Of a stretch of DNA of 64,000 nucleotides, positions 1 to 9,083 are shown piece by piece; positions within the stretch are counted from its first letter, which is position 1; each line of letters begins with the position of its first letter. A program made the position numbers and the translations under genes. The notes beneath the pieces are model-generated. The model was not told the origin of the DNA. It ran no database searches and saw nothing but the letters and a program-made list of their open reading frames with translations. Where the stretch lies: the NCBI RefSeq assembly GCF_025971955.1, contig NZ_JAPDMX010000002.1:124001-188000 (forward strand), given 5' to 3'. The stretch comes from Shewanella subflava (lineage in GTDB: Bacteria > Pseudomonadota > Gammaproteobacteria > Enterobacterales > Shewanellaceae).

Positions 1-142
1 TTGCAAATTTAACAGCTTAAAAATAGCAACTTTAACAAAATAACAACACACGTATTACCATGGCTCAGCATTTTGATGAGTTAAGCAATTACAAATGTTA
101 ATTTTTAATTTTTAAAATAATCTTTTTTTTACTGATAAATGG

Positions 143-294
143 TTAGGGCGGTTTTATCTTTGTTAATAAATTATGCATTAGGCTATTTTGTGTCAGGCAA
201 TCACAAAACAACGTCGTTTAGCCCACTAATCAATTGAATCTTCATATGCAATGACTGGAAACACCATTAACTTGTAAGCTTAAAACCCACTAAG
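143..294. repeat. degenerate MITE-like element
   Basis: The first ~100 bases closely match the left part of the better preserved element at 25163-25329: TTAGGGCGGTTTTATCTT here against CTAGGGCGCGTTTATCTT there, then a shared stretch ending in 'gtttagccc'. The right end at 276-293 only weakly matches the inverted end. I read it as a decayed copy of the same non-coding element. Nothing else is recognisable in the 430 bases before the polB stop codon. Confidence 0.5.
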
Positions 295-432
295 GTAAAA
301 AATATAATGGTTTAAACCTATCCAAGAGGTGACGATTAAGAAGAGAATTTTAACTAACAGCCTTCATCGCTAATCCCCCATCAAATTGCGTTTTGTGATG
401 CGTTAGCAAATTAACTTTGGAGCAGAAAAGCA

Positions 433-2877
433 TTAAATTAATAACATTTGCCCATGGGATAAATCATCATAACTCAACCCCAATAGGGATAATATCGGTT
501 CGGCAATAGGCTTTATTTGCTTATCTATGTAGTAGTCATAATCTAATAACCAAATTTTATCGCAAACAGGCTGAACACCAACTGTCGTCATCACGTACTC
601 AATAACCGTTCCTCTTTTCAACCAAGTATTATCTTGTTGATATTCAGCCATAAGTTTTGCAGCTTTGATATGAGGTGCTGATTTAGCAGTGTAATCTTCA
701 ACATTTCTTTTTAAGCGCTTTTTTAATACTAATTCAGCATCAAACGCTCCCTGTTTTAACAACGCGACCTGAGATTGTAAAAACTCACTCACATCTTGTT
801 GATTAAAAAAACGTTGATATAACTGATATTGAATTCGTTTTGAAAGCGGAGTCCAGTCGCTTCTTACCTGTTCCATGCCTTTAAACACCATTTCTGGCTT
901 AGAATGTTTATCCAGTTTTAACCCTACATAGCGTTTTTTACTGCCAAGCTCGCTGCCCCTTAACGTCGGCATAATGAACTGGTTAAAATGGCTCTCAAAC
1001 TCTAACTCAAGAAAGCTCGTTAATTGATATTCAGAGTCACACCATGCGGCCCATTTTTGGGTAATTGCCTCTGCCATTTGCCGGCCAATCAAATCAGCAT
1101 TAATTTGCAGTTCATCACCCAGCCAAACGAAAGTAGAGTCAGTGTCGCCATAAATTACTTGGTAACCCATTTCTTCGACCCAAGCTTTTGTCAGTTTCAT
1201 AATTTGATGACCACGCATGGTTATTGAACTAGCAAGTTTAGCATCATGAAAAATACATCCCTTTGATCCCAGAACGCCATATAACGAATTCATAATAATT
1301 TTAATGGCTTGCGATAAAGGTTGGTTTTGACTTTTTTTAGCCAACTCCCTTTGCTCGGCTAAACTGGCAATCAGTTTAGGAAGAATGGGATTGTTACGAT
1401 GAAATTTCGCGCCTAAAAAACCCTCCACAATCTCATCAGAATCGACATCTGACTCAGCAATTTTTAATCCTTCAACTAACCCTTTGGGATCGATTAAAAA
1501 AGTGCGAATAATTGATGGATACAAACTTTTGAAATCCAATACCAAGACATTTTTATAATGCCCCGGGATAGAGTCCATCACATAGCCACCTGGACTTTCT
1601 AGTCCGTTACTGGCTGGCATTTGCGGTGCAACAAAGCCACTACGGTGCAAATAAGGTAAATATAAATGATAAAATGCGGCGATGGATGCGCCGACTCTGC
1701 CAAATTCCAGTCCAGTAAGCTTGGCGCGTTCTATCGCAAAAGGCAGTAATTGCGTTTTTTCAAAAATATCCCATACCAATCGGCAATCAGTCAGGTTGTA
1801 ATGGGCGAGTTTTAGTTTATCAGTAATAAACATGTCGCTAATCTCACCACCACGATTCTCAACATGTTCAATCGCTTTTCCTTCATCTAATAAGGCTCGT
1901 GAGACAAACTCAAGTGAAAAGCTATCAAACTTATAAAAGGCAGCTTTAAGCCAATCAATACCATCGAGAACGACTCGTCCGGGTAAATTTAAGGTTTCTG
2001 GGCGATATTTATCCTCTACTTTCCATGATAACGCGGTGTCACCTCGACCAATCAACAGAGGAATATGATGAAGCTGGCAGCGTTTAAATAACAAAGCTAA
2101 ATCGAAAACAACCACAGCCCAACCGATAATAATATCGGGGTCGAACTCACTAAACCAAGCAATTAGCTCATGCAATAAAGCCACTTCATCGGCAACCCAA
2201 ATGATGTATTCCTCAGCATCTGGATAATCATTTGCCGTACCAATCATGATGACACGTTTATAATCAGCCCCATACAAGCCTACAGAGTACAGCTCACCTT
2301 GCATGCTGCACTCAACATCCAGTGAAATGACTTTGAGATTAAAGTCTTGCTCTAAGGCATCTTTAACAACGGCTTGATTATTTTTATTCAATAATTTAGC
2401 CGGTAGCGCCCTTCTGGCTCTTGAGGCATCTAACTTTGGTAAATTGATTAAACTTTCAGCCCAAATGCCTTCAAACTGAATATCAAAGGCAATGAAGCGT
2501 TCAATTAAATAACGTTGCTCAGCGCGTATATCCGTTTCATATAAAGCGACACCAATGTCATTCGCCACGCGCTGAAGTTGCTTTAAAGCAGAGCTGGTTT
2601 TGAGGTAAATACCGCAAACGCTTTGATGTTGAAAGTTGCACATGGCCAAAGAGGCCACTCTTGCTTGAGTTAGAAAAGGCGTTAACTTATCAATGTCAAT
2701 TTGCCGACAAAAACACACCAGTTCTTCATTATGTAATTCAACTAACACAGGACCTGTGCCAGTTTTGACATAATATTGCAGCACTAACTTTCCTTGGCGA
2801 TAGCTCGCGTGGCGTGTTAATACCTGCCCTTCAATTCGAGTTAATGTTTGATTGGATGATAAGAGTTTTGTGTTCAA
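433..2877 (-). CDS. polB: DNA polymerase II (family B)
   Basis: Family-B DNA polymerase with 3'-5' exonuclease, in E. coli an SOS-induced enzyme for restart and translesion synthesis. The 814 residues are slightly longer than E. coli Pol II (783). Exo I DVE is at 187-189, Exo III YNLTD at 360-364. Polymerase motifs are DFKSLYPSII (448-457), the NSLYG region (530-534) and the catalytic YGDTDS (576-581). Exo II reads IGWAVVVFDL (251-260): the catalytic Asp is kept, but the Asn usual in GWN is Ala. The gene is transcribed divergently from the DinG-type helicase across 80 bases holding a LexA-box-like site, which fits SOS control. The start ATG lies at 2877. Family assignment is firm; the effect of the Exo II change on proofreading is unknown. 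Confidence 0.96.
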   Translation of the reverse strand: MNTKLLSSNQTLTRIEGQVLTRHASYRQGKLVLQYYVKTGTGPVLVELHNEELVCFCRQIDIDKLTPFLTQARVASLAMCNFQHQSVCGIYLKTSSALKQLQRVANDIGVALYETDIRAEQRYLIERFIAFDIQFEGIWAESLINLPKLDASRARRALPAKLLNKNNQAVVKDALEQDFNLKVISLDVECSMQGELYSVGLYGADYKRVIMIGTANDYPDAEEYIIWVADEVALLHELIAWFSEFDPDIIIGWAVVVFDLALLFKRCQLHHIPLLIGRGDTALSWKVEDKYRPETLNLPGRVVLDGIDWLKAAFYKFDSFSLEFVSRALLDEGKAIEHVENRGGEISDMFITDKLKLAHYNLTDCRLVWDIFEKTQLLPFAIERAKLTGLEFGRVGASIAAFYHLYLPYLHRSGFVAPQMPASNGLESPGGYVMDSIPGHYKNVLVLDFKSLYPSIIRTFLIDPKGLVEGLKIAESDVDSDEIVEGFLGAKFHRNNPILPKLIASLAEQRELAKKSQNQPLSQAIKIIMNSLYGVLGSKGCIFHDAKLASSITMRGHQIMKLTKAWVEEMGYQVIYGDTDSTFVWLGDELQINADLIGRQMAEAITQKWAAWCDSEYQLTSFLELEFESHFNQFIMPTLRGSELGSKKRYVGLKLDKHSKPEMVFKGMEQVRSDWTPLSKRIQYQLYQRFFNQQDVSEFLQSQVALLKQGAFDAELVLKKRLKRNVEDYTAKSAPHIKAAKLMAEYQQDNTWLKRGTVIEYVMTTVGVQPVCDKIWLLDYDYYIDKQIKPIAEPILSLLGLSYDDLSHGQMLLI

Positions 2878-2908
2878 TTTGATTATCTGTTTTAAGCATT
2901 AAGATTCA

Positions 2909-2924
2909 CTGTTATTATGTACAG
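2909..2924. promoter_or_regulatory. LexA (SOS) box between polB and dinG
   Basis: CTGT-TATTATGT-ACAG matches the gammaproteobacterial LexA consensus CTGT-N8-ACAG, with an AT-rich centre. It lies 32 bases before the polB start and 33 before the dinG-like start, so one operator could control both directions. Both genes are known LexA targets in E. coli. The site is seen directly; function is inferred. Confidence 0.85.
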
Positions 2925-2957
2925 CATAAATCAGTCACAGCAGAATACATACTACTC

Positions 2958-5033
2958 ATGCTAACCGATAAGGTAAAAACGCAAATTCGCACCATCTATA
3001 AAGACATTGCTTGTGCAATGCCGCAGTTTCGTTCACGCCGGGAACAAAACTATATGGTGGCAGAAATTTCTAAAACCTTAGCAGGTGAATATGATAAACA
3101 GCGTCGTATCATTGTGGTTGAAGCCGGTACAGGTATTGGTAAATCCCTATCTTATATTTTAGGCGCGATACCTTTGGGGATCGCCAGTAAAAAGAAAGTA
3201 TGCATAGCGACAGCAACCGTTGCCCTGCAAGAGCAATTGTTACATAAAGATCTGCCCTTTTTTTTGCAGCATTCAGGCTTGGATTTTAAATTTGGTTTAG
3301 TGAAAGGCCGTCAACGGTACGTGTGTTTAGCCAAACTAGAAGCTATGATGGGTTCGCAAGATGGCTCGCAAATGGCCATGTGGCAAACCAAACCAGATCA
3401 GAGCCAGGTAGAGCAACTGCAAAAATTACATCAAGATTATCATCAGAAAAAATGGAACGGTGAACTTGATAGTTTAAAAGATCCCATTCCAGATTTTTTA
3501 TGGCAACAAATATGTTGTGACAAACACAGTTGCCACCGTCAAGTTTCGGCTCACCATCATTGTCCATTCCATAAAGCCCGAGAAGATGTCGATACTTGGG
3601 ATGTATTGATTGCTAATCACAGTTTATTGTTTGCCGACTTAGAATTAGGGGGAGGCGTTATCCTGCCCGAACCTGAAGACATGTTTTATATTATTGATGA
3701 AGCGCATCATCTGCCTATTGTTGCTCGAGATTTTTCTAGCGCTCAAGCAACGCTGAGAGGGGCATGCGACTGGTTAGATAAAGCCACTAAAACCTGTAGC
3801 AAATTACAAAACCAACTAAAAACCAACAATATTATTGCCCCGGTTCAAGCCATGCTGGATCATATTACCGAAATGGTCAGCCTACTTAATCAAGTGGCGC
3901 ATTTTTGCGACACTCAACCTCAATTTTTTGCCAATCCTGAAACAAGATGGCGTTTTGAGCACGGACAACTGCCGCAATCATTAACCATTCAATCAGAAAA
4001 CTTGGCAACTGCCACGGGCAGCGGGCTCAAGCAATTTAATAAAGTCGTGGCAGTATTATCTGAAGCCATCAAAGACGGTGAAGTACCAAAGCATCAATCG
4101 GAAGGTTTGTTATCTGAAACAGGATTTATTCTGCAACGCCTGGAAAACCTTAATAAATTGTGGAAAATGATTGCCAAAGAAGACAGTAAAAAAGGTGCTC
4201 CAACCGCAAGATGGATTGAACTGATTACAGGAAAGCAACAGGATTACCTCGTAAGCGCCTCCCCGATTGAAGTAGGCTTCATGCTTGAATCTATGTTGTG
4301 GCAAAAAGCTGCTGGGGTGGTATTGTGCAGTGCCACTTTAAGAGCCTTGAATAACTTCAACCATTTTGCTCATCAAGTGGGCTTAAGTACCCATGATGGT
4401 AGCCGCTTTTTAGCCCTTCAATCACCATTTGATTATGAAAATAATGCCACATTGTTTATTCCACAAATGGATAATGAACCCACAGACGATGATTACACCG
4501 CTGAATTAGCAACACAAATCATCGCATTAATTGATGGTGAAATGGCATCTTTAGTGCTGTTTGCATCCTATTGGCAAATGGAGAAAGTTGCTGAACTTGT
4601 TGAGGGAAAAATCCCCGCCTCGCAGCTATTTATTCAAGGCACTCTGCCAAGGCAACAAATTTTAAGTCAACATAAACAGCGTTGTGATGAGGGAAAGCCT
4701 AGTATTATTTTTGGCACGGGAAGTTTTTCTGAAGGCTTAGATTTACCCGGCGACTACCTTACTAACTTGATTATTACTAAATTGCCTTTTGCCGTTCCAA
4801 CATCCCCTGTAGAACAAGCCCACGCAGAATACGTTAAAGTGAAAGGCGGAAACCCATTTTTACAATTAACCATCCCAGATGCTTCGCGCAAGTTAGTGCA
4901 AAGCTGTGGTAGATTACTGCGTAAAGAGCAAGATTATGGTCGGGTGACTATTTTAGACCGTCGTTTAGTCACTAAGCGTTATGGAAAATCATTAATTGAT
5001 GCATTGCCGCCTTTTAGGCGTGTGATTGAGTAG
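2958..5033 (+). CDS. dinG: DinG/XPD-type Fe-S DNA helicase
   Basis: Superfamily 2 5'-3' helicase of the DinG/XPD group, which unwinds R-loops and other structures at damaged forks. The 691 residues carry Walker A TGIGKS at 58-63, DEAH at 247-250 and four cysteines (C123, about C187, C192, C202) spaced like the 4Fe-4S domain inserted in helicase domain 1. The late QSCGRLLR motif is typical of motif VI. It diverges from polB at a LexA-box-like site. The next gene begins 9 bases after its stop, so it probably heads an operon. YoaA is the nearest alternative; length and the Fe-S cluster favour DinG. Confidence 0.9.
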   Translation: MLTDKVKTQIRTIYKDIACAMPQFRSRREQNYMVAEISKTLAGEYDKQRRIIVVEAGTGIGKSLSYILGAIPLGIASKKKVCIATATVALQEQLLHKDLPFFLQHSGLDFKFGLVKGRQRYVCLAKLEAMMGSQDGSQMAMWQTKPDQSQVEQLQKLHQDYHQKKWNGELDSLKDPIPDFLWQQICCDKHSCHRQVSAHHHCPFHKAREDVDTWDVLIANHSLLFADLELGGGVILPEPEDMFYIIDEAHHLPIVARDFSSAQATLRGACDWLDKATKTCSKLQNQLKTNNIIAPVQAMLDHITEMVSLLNQVAHFCDTQPQFFANPETRWRFEHGQLPQSLTIQSENLATATGSGLKQFNKVVAVLSEAIKDGEVPKHQSEGLLSETGFILQRLENLNKLWKMIAKEDSKKGAPTARWIELITGKQQDYLVSASPIEVGFMLESMLWQKAAGVVLCSATLRALNNFNHFAHQVGLSTHDGSRFLALQSPFDYENNATLFIPQMDNEPTDDDYTAELATQIIALIDGEMASLVLFASYWQMEKVAELVEGKIPASQLFIQGTLPRQQILSQHKQRCDEGKPSIIFGTGSFSEGLDLPGDYLTNLIITKLPFAVPTSPVEQAHAEYVKVKGGNPFLQLTIPDASRKLVQSCGRLLRKEQDYGRVTILDRRLVTKRYGKSLIDALPPFRRVIE

Positions 5034-5041
5034 GTACATTT

Positions 5042-5815
5042 TTGGAACTATTGTTAGACCCTAACCACCTTGCAATTTTAGCGATTATAGGTGTTATTGC
5101 AGGATTTATAGACGCTATTGTTGGCGGTGGTGGATTATTATCTATTCCAGCATTACTTGCGATGGGGATCCCTCCACATTTAGCTTTAGGCACCAATAAA
5201 CTAGCAGCCTGTTTTGGTTCTACTACCTCTAGCTACACTTATTATAAACAACAATTATTTACGCCTATGTTTTGGAAAACCAGTGCCATTGCCACCTTCG
5301 CAGGAGCCATTTTAGGATGTGGGCTAGTTTTTTTACTCAAAGCAGAATGGCTTGAAAAGTTATTACCCTTACTGATTATCAGTATTGCTATTTATACGTT
5401 ATTCAGCCCGAAAGCAATGGGAGGCAACCATTGTGTATCTCCCCGAAAAGCGCCCTCTAATACTCGTCAAGGATTACAAGGATTAATCTTAGGTGGTTAT
5501 GATGGTTTTGCAGGGCCTGGAATAGGTGCATTTTGGACCGTTTCATCTATATCACTGCATAAATTACCGCTGCTCGAAAGCTGTGCGCTTGCCAGAGTGA
5601 TGACGTTGATAAGTAATATTACCGCCTTAGTCATTTTTGCCTTTCTTGGTCAAGTTGATTGGTTATTAGGCTTGTGGATGGGTGTGTGTATGATGGCTGG
5701 CTCCTTCATCGGAGCCCGCAGTGCGATTCGATTTGGGATTCCATTTATCAAGCCACTATTTATCATTTCTGTTGTTAGTATTGCGACTCATTTAGCATGG
5801 AGTGCTTGGGTATGA
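5042..5815 (+). CDS. TSUP-family membrane permease (YfcA-like)
   Basis: Integral inner-membrane protein of the TauE/SafE (TSUP) family, whose members move sulfite, sulfonates or other organic anions. Its 257 residues form about eight hydrophobic segments. The N-terminal GFIDAIVGGGGLLSIPALL is the family's conserved repeat, and GGYDGFAGPGIGAF marks the second half. The frame opens with TTG, and no early ATG exists that would keep the first helix. It lies 9 bases after the helicase stop, and its own stop overlaps the priC start as ATGA, so it is likely co-transcribed and translationally coupled. The substrate cannot be told from sequence. Confidence 0.88.
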   Translation: MELLLDPNHLAILAIIGVIAGFIDAIVGGGGLLSIPALLAMGIPPHLALGTNKLAACFGSTTSSYTYYKQQLFTPMFWKTSAIATFAGAILGCGLVFLLKAEWLEKLLPLLIISIAIYTLFSPKAMGGNHCVSPRKAPSNTRQGLQGLILGGYDGFAGPGIGAFWTVSSISLHKLPLLESCALARVMTLISNITALVIFAFLGQVDWLLGLWMGVCMMAGSFIGARSAIRFGIPFIKPLFIISVVSIATHLAWSAWV

Positions 5816-6471
5816 ACACCCAACAACTACTGTTAACGTTGAAGCAGCAACTTGATCATATCGAACAAGAAGTCCTTCAACATGATCAACAACTCGCACC
5901 ACAGCAGAAAAAAACGCTCGAACACGTTGAGCGCTTTAACCATAATCTGTTTGTACAGCAAGGCGCACAATTATTGCCGTGTGTTCAACAACTACGAAAA
6001 GATGTCTCCCAATTAGAAAAACAGTTAACCCTAAAGCTAACCAAAAGCACTATTGAACTCAGTTGCCAACGCATTCAAGATAGGTTTACCGCACTAAGAC
6101 GGGCATTGTTAACCACTGGGTTGAACCTAAAATCGGCCGAACAGAAAAAAGCCAGCAATCGGGCTCGATACGCGAAAAAACAACAAAAAATGCAAAACAG
6201 TGAGTTTGGTTGGATTGCAACTCATGTTATGTATAACAGTCATCAGCTTTATGAAGAATTGAACAAACATGTCAACTGGGCTAAAAAGTTTGAATATAAA
6301 ATTCAACAAATGGAATCAAATCTAGAGTTATGTCATGCTGCTGACAAAATTAGATTGCAAAATGACATCCTTTTAATGCATCGTCGTTTAGGTAAATGCC
6401 GCCAAGCTATCAGTTATATTGAAGAGCGGATACAACACTTTGAGCGTCCTCGCCAAAGTTTTAATCGTTAA
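5812..6471 (+). CDS. priC: primosomal replication protein N'' (PriC)
   Basis: Small, helical, basic protein of 219 residues matching the PriC/N'' family, which remodels SSB-coated gaps and loads the replicative helicase at stalled forks. It is rich in Gln and charged residues with coiled-coil-like heptads, and has no catalytic motif or signal peptide. I chose the ATG at 5812 because it overlaps the preceding stop as ATGA and gives the usual N-terminus; an upstream in-frame start at 5797 would intrude on the permease gene. Lying behind a DinG-type helicase and a LexA-box-like site, it may be expressed with SOS genes. Family assignment is good despite low conservation. Confidence 0.82.
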   Translation: MNTQQLLLTLKQQLDHIEQEVLQHDQQLAPQQKKTLEHVERFNHNLFVQQGAQLLPCVQQLRKDVSQLEKQLTLKLTKSTIELSCQRIQDRFTALRRALLTTGLNLKSAEQKKASNRARYAKKQQKMQNSEFGWIATHVMYNSHQLYEELNKHVNWAKKFEYKIQQMESNLELCHAADKIRLQNDILLMHRRLGKCRQAISYIEERIQHFERPRQSFNR

Positions 6472-6480
6472 GGAGCAACA

Positions 6481-7188
6481 ATGAAATCATTCGTCACCAC
6501 CGGTGCTATTATGGCATTGCTATCATCAACGTCGTTGATGGCAGCTAATCTCACTATTCCTATGTCTTTTGAATATTTAGCGCTGGATGGTAAACAGATT
6601 GAAACAAACATGTTTAGCCACAAATCTGATTTATCACTGGACAATGGAAGTCATAAAATCGCCATCAGATATCATGATATGGTGGAAGATGATTTCAGCG
6701 ACAGCCAAAGCTTTATCAAGTCAGCCCCGTTTATCGTGACATTAAATGTTGATGCCGATGTCAATTACACGTTATCAGCTGCCGATGGTGATGTAGTTAA
6801 ACGGCCAAAATCTTTTGCCAAAGACCCAAAAATCATAATCACGCGAGAAGACAAAGGTGCGGTCAATTACACCGTTGAACAAACGAATTTTGAAGAAGGA
6901 TCGTTTCTTACCAACATTTTTAGTGGCAATAAAGGTGATAACGTTGATGCCTTAGCGGTCAATGCTACTGGAAGTGACACCGCGACCGCCGCAGCTGTTC
7001 AATCAGCAAAACCTGCGGTATCTGCCACTGTTGCGGCAACGGCGGTAGCCACCAGTGAAGCCAATACAGCTCAACCAATTAAAGCAGATAACCCAGCCCA
7101 AGCTGAGCAAATGCTACAGTATTGGTGGTTACAGGCAGATGAAAAAACCCGCAAAGAATTTATGGGCTGGGCAATAAAGCAGTTGTAA
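6481..7188 (+). CDS. DUF2057 family periplasmic protein (YccT-like)
   Basis: Exported protein of 235 residues with a cleavable signal peptide ([20 protein letters not shown], then AA) and a region resembling DUF2057: [30 protein letters not shown], then a [11 protein letters not shown] stretch. An Ala/Thr/Val-rich linker (about 155-200) separates it from a short C-terminal part ending in [11 protein letters not shown]. The AAGGAG Shine-Dalgarno sequence is well placed. It sits 9 bases after priC and 7 before the deacetylase gene. YccT (CsgI) in E. coli inhibits curli assembly; whether that applies here is unknown. Confidence 0.75.
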   Translation: MKSFVTTGAIMALLSSTSLMAANLTIPMSFEYLALDGKQIETNMFSHKSDLSLDNGSHKIAIRYHDMVEDDFSDSQSFIKSAPFIVTLNVDADVNYTLSAADGDVVKRPKSFAKDPKIIITREDKGAVNYTVEQTNFEEGSFLTNIFSGNKGDNVDALAVNATGSDTATAAAVQSAKPAVSATVAATAVATSEANTAQPIKADNPAQAEQMLQYWWLQADEKTRKEFMGWAIKQL

Positions 7189-7195
7189 TGGGATC

Positions 7196-8104
7196 ATGAA
7201 ACTGCCCTTTGTCTATCACGCCAGCTATTCTCAGTTGGCGTTACCCGCTATGCACCGCTTCCCTACCGCTAAATACCAGCAATTATTTGAGCATGCTATT
7301 CGAAGCGGCTTAGTTTGCTCAAGTAGGCGTTACCAAGCTGAAAAAATAGATCTTGAGCTTATTAAAGCAGTACATGACCCAGATTATGTCAATGCTTTTA
7401 TCAATGGAACCATTGACTCAAAGGCACTCAGGAGAATTGGTTTTCCTTGGAGTCAGCCTTTAGTCGACAGAACCCTTCATGCAATCAATGGCACCTTGCT
7501 AACCTGCAAACTGGCCCTAGAACATCAGATAGCCGTGCACTTTACTGGCGGATATCATCATGCTCACCATGAATATGGAAGTGGCTTCTGCATTTTTAAT
7601 GACTTAGTCATTGCGGCTAATCATCTTATTGAAACTGAAAAGATTGATACGGTACTCATATTTGATTGTGACGTCCACCAAGGTGATGGCACGGCAACCT
7701 TATGCCAAAACAGACCAAACATTATTAGTTGCTCGGTACATTGCAAACAAAATTTCCCTTCCAGAAAACCGCAATCAGATTACGATATTGAACTTGATAA
7801 AGGATGTGATGATAACGAGTACCTTGATCACATTAGCAGCATATTGAAATATTTAATCCAACTACATCGACCGGATATGATTATTTATGATGCCGGAGTG
7901 GATATTCATGAGGATGATGATTTGGGTTACTTAAATATCTCAACCCAAGGCATTCTTAAAAGAGATAAGCTAGTATTGTCTGTAGCAAAAGAACAAAGCA
8001 TCCCAATTGCCGCTGTTATAGGGGGTGGTTATAGTCGTCAAGTTGAAGCCTTAACCCTACGACACAGTCAATTGTTGATTGCAGCAAATCAGGTTTGGGT
8101 GTAA
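7196..8104 (+). CDS. histone deacetylase superfamily protein
   Basis: Zinc-dependent amidohydrolase of the HDAC/acetoin-utilisation/acetylpolyamine-amidohydrolase superfamily, 302 residues. The GGYHHA motif (118-123) supplies the active-site His pair. FDCDVHQGDGTA (157-168) holds zinc ligands D159 and H161, and YDAGVDIHEDD gives the third Asp. GGGY near the C-terminus supplies the catalytic Tyr. It lacks a signal peptide, so it should act in the cytoplasm. Bacterial members remove acyl groups from polyamines or protein lysines; the substrate here is not predictable. It ends the closely spaced chain that starts at the helicase. Confidence 0.88.
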   Translation: MKLPFVYHASYSQLALPAMHRFPTAKYQQLFEHAIRSGLVCSSRRYQAEKIDLELIKAVHDPDYVNAFINGTIDSKALRRIGFPWSQPLVDRTLHAINGTLLTCKLALEHQIAVHFTGGYHHAHHEYGSGFCIFNDLVIAANHLIETEKIDTVLIFDCDVHQGDGTATLCQNRPNIISCSVHCKQNFPSRKPQSDYDIELDKGCDDNEYLDHISSILKYLIQLHRPDMIIYDAGVDIHEDDDLGYLNISTQGILKRDKLVLSVAKEQSIPIAAVIGGGYSRQVEALTLRHSQLLIAANQVWV

Positions 8105-8183
8105 AAATAAAACAATGAACAACATAGCCAGCCTGTGAAAGACCGCAATTGCAGAATAAAAAACATTTCAATGGAGTCACACA

Positions 8184-8510
8184 ATGCACTTAGAATTCCG
8201 TAATTATTATGAAGTCTTACTGTTGGAAATCTTACGCGACGAAGGATTGATGGATGAGCTGCCTGAGGACTATTTGGCAGATCTTTGCTGCGTAACCTTA
8301 AATCAATTGCCAGTTAGGTACATTAGGCACCTAGTGGATACTTATTTCTTCGAAGATTATAACGAACTCAAGCAAATGAAAACTGAAATAAGTTGTGCAT
8401 TAGAGCGTTCAAGAGCATTTTTGAAAGCCAATTTACAAAAAAGATTAAAAGAAGAACAACAAAAGCAAAAACCACAACAATCAGTAATGCAGTTAAAACA
8501 CACTGAATAA
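8184..8510 (+). CDS. ComFB-like late competence protein
   Basis: Small soluble protein of 108 residues resembling the ComFB family. The N-terminus (FRNYYEVLLLEIL, then DYLADLCCVTLNQLPVRYIRH) fits the family core, including the CC-x-LNQLP-x-RYIRH block. The C-terminus is a charged, Gln/Lys-rich helix. In Bacillus ComFB is encoded with competence genes, and some homologues bind cyclic dinucleotides; the role in gammaproteobacteria is unclear. A GGAG lies 8 bases before the start. An 80-base gap separates it from the deacetylase, so it may have its own promoter. It converges on the 4.5S RNA gene. Confidence 0.75.
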   Translation: MHLEFRNYYEVLLLEILRDEGLMDELPEDYLADLCCVTLNQLPVRYIRHLVDTYFFEDYNELKQMKTEISCALERSRAFLKANLQKRLKEEQQKQKPQQSVMQLKHTE

Positions 8511-8542
8511 ATTCTGCAAAGTAGAAGCAAGTGAGGGAGTTT

Positions 8543-8651
8543 GGAGGCTCCCCTAGAGCCGACACCCCGGCACACGAGTCGCTTGCTGCGGTTGCTCCCT
8601 TCCGGGCCTGGCCGAGTTCACAAGTTATCGTTGCGGGGGGACCCTAGGGTC
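8543..8651 (-). ncRNA. ffs: 4.5S signal recognition particle RNA
   Basis: On the minus strand the sequence contains the conserved SRP domain IV: CAGGCCCGGAAGGGAGCA, the symmetric and asymmetric internal loops that Ffh binds. The flanks pair as in E. coli 4.5S RNA (CCGCAACG near the 5' end; GTGTGCCGGGG near the 3' end). The ends close through CCCTAG/CTAGGG. Length of about 109 nt fits the bacterial short form. The exact mature ends are estimated from pairing. Confidence 0.95.
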
Positions 8652-8696
8652 ACCATAGTTTTCTAAAAAAGTTGAAAGCTTATCTAGAACGCGGCG

Positions 8697-8725
8697 ATTA
8701 TCCCTTAACGCATCTGTGCAATCAA
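8697..8725 (-). promoter_or_regulatory. predicted promoter of the 4.5S RNA gene
   Basis: Minus strand: -35 TTGATT, 17-base spacer, -10 GATAAT, followed by the GC-rich stretch CGCCGCG. Such a discriminator is typical of stable-RNA promoters. Transcription would begin near 8690 and give a 5' leader of about 40 nt for RNase P to remove. Confidence 0.6.
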
Positions 8726-8894
8726 CCCCTAAAGACGGCCTTTTTTCGTTTTGGCAACTAGTTGCACAATCATTGCCCAATTTAATAATTTCAAAGCACG
8801 TCCCAAAACATCTTCTATACTTTATTTACTGTAACTTTAGCGGCGCGAGAGTTGCGCTTTTGTGTATGTATCTCATTGATTGCTACGTCATACT

Positions 8895-9040
8895 CATCAC
8901 AGTAAATAAGTACTCAAAAACAGCATAGGAATAGAGTACGCAACAAGGCATAACAATTTAATAAGCTGTTGTTTTAAAATTAAAATATTTAATATCGCTG
9001 TCGAATATTCTCACAAATTTGAATAAGTTGTTATTAATAC
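8895..9040 (+). repeat. dispersed ~150-bp intergenic repeat, copy 1
   Basis: Begins ATCACAGTAAATAAGT and ends near 'gttgttattaatac', with 'aacaaggcataac' and 'atatcgctgtcgaatatt' inside. These match, at the same order and spacing, blocks in five other intergenic copies in this window. It lies just upstream of the small putative outer-membrane protein gene. No coding potential is evident. Confidence 0.7.
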
Positions 9041-9083
9041 AAGATGGCTATAATGATGAGTATCACTAAAAAGGAGAATGTTA

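Noticed and set aside
8716..8928. 70-codon open frame on the plus strand
   Set aside because: It overlaps the predicted 4.5S RNA promoter, has no ribosome-binding site and no recognisable similarity.
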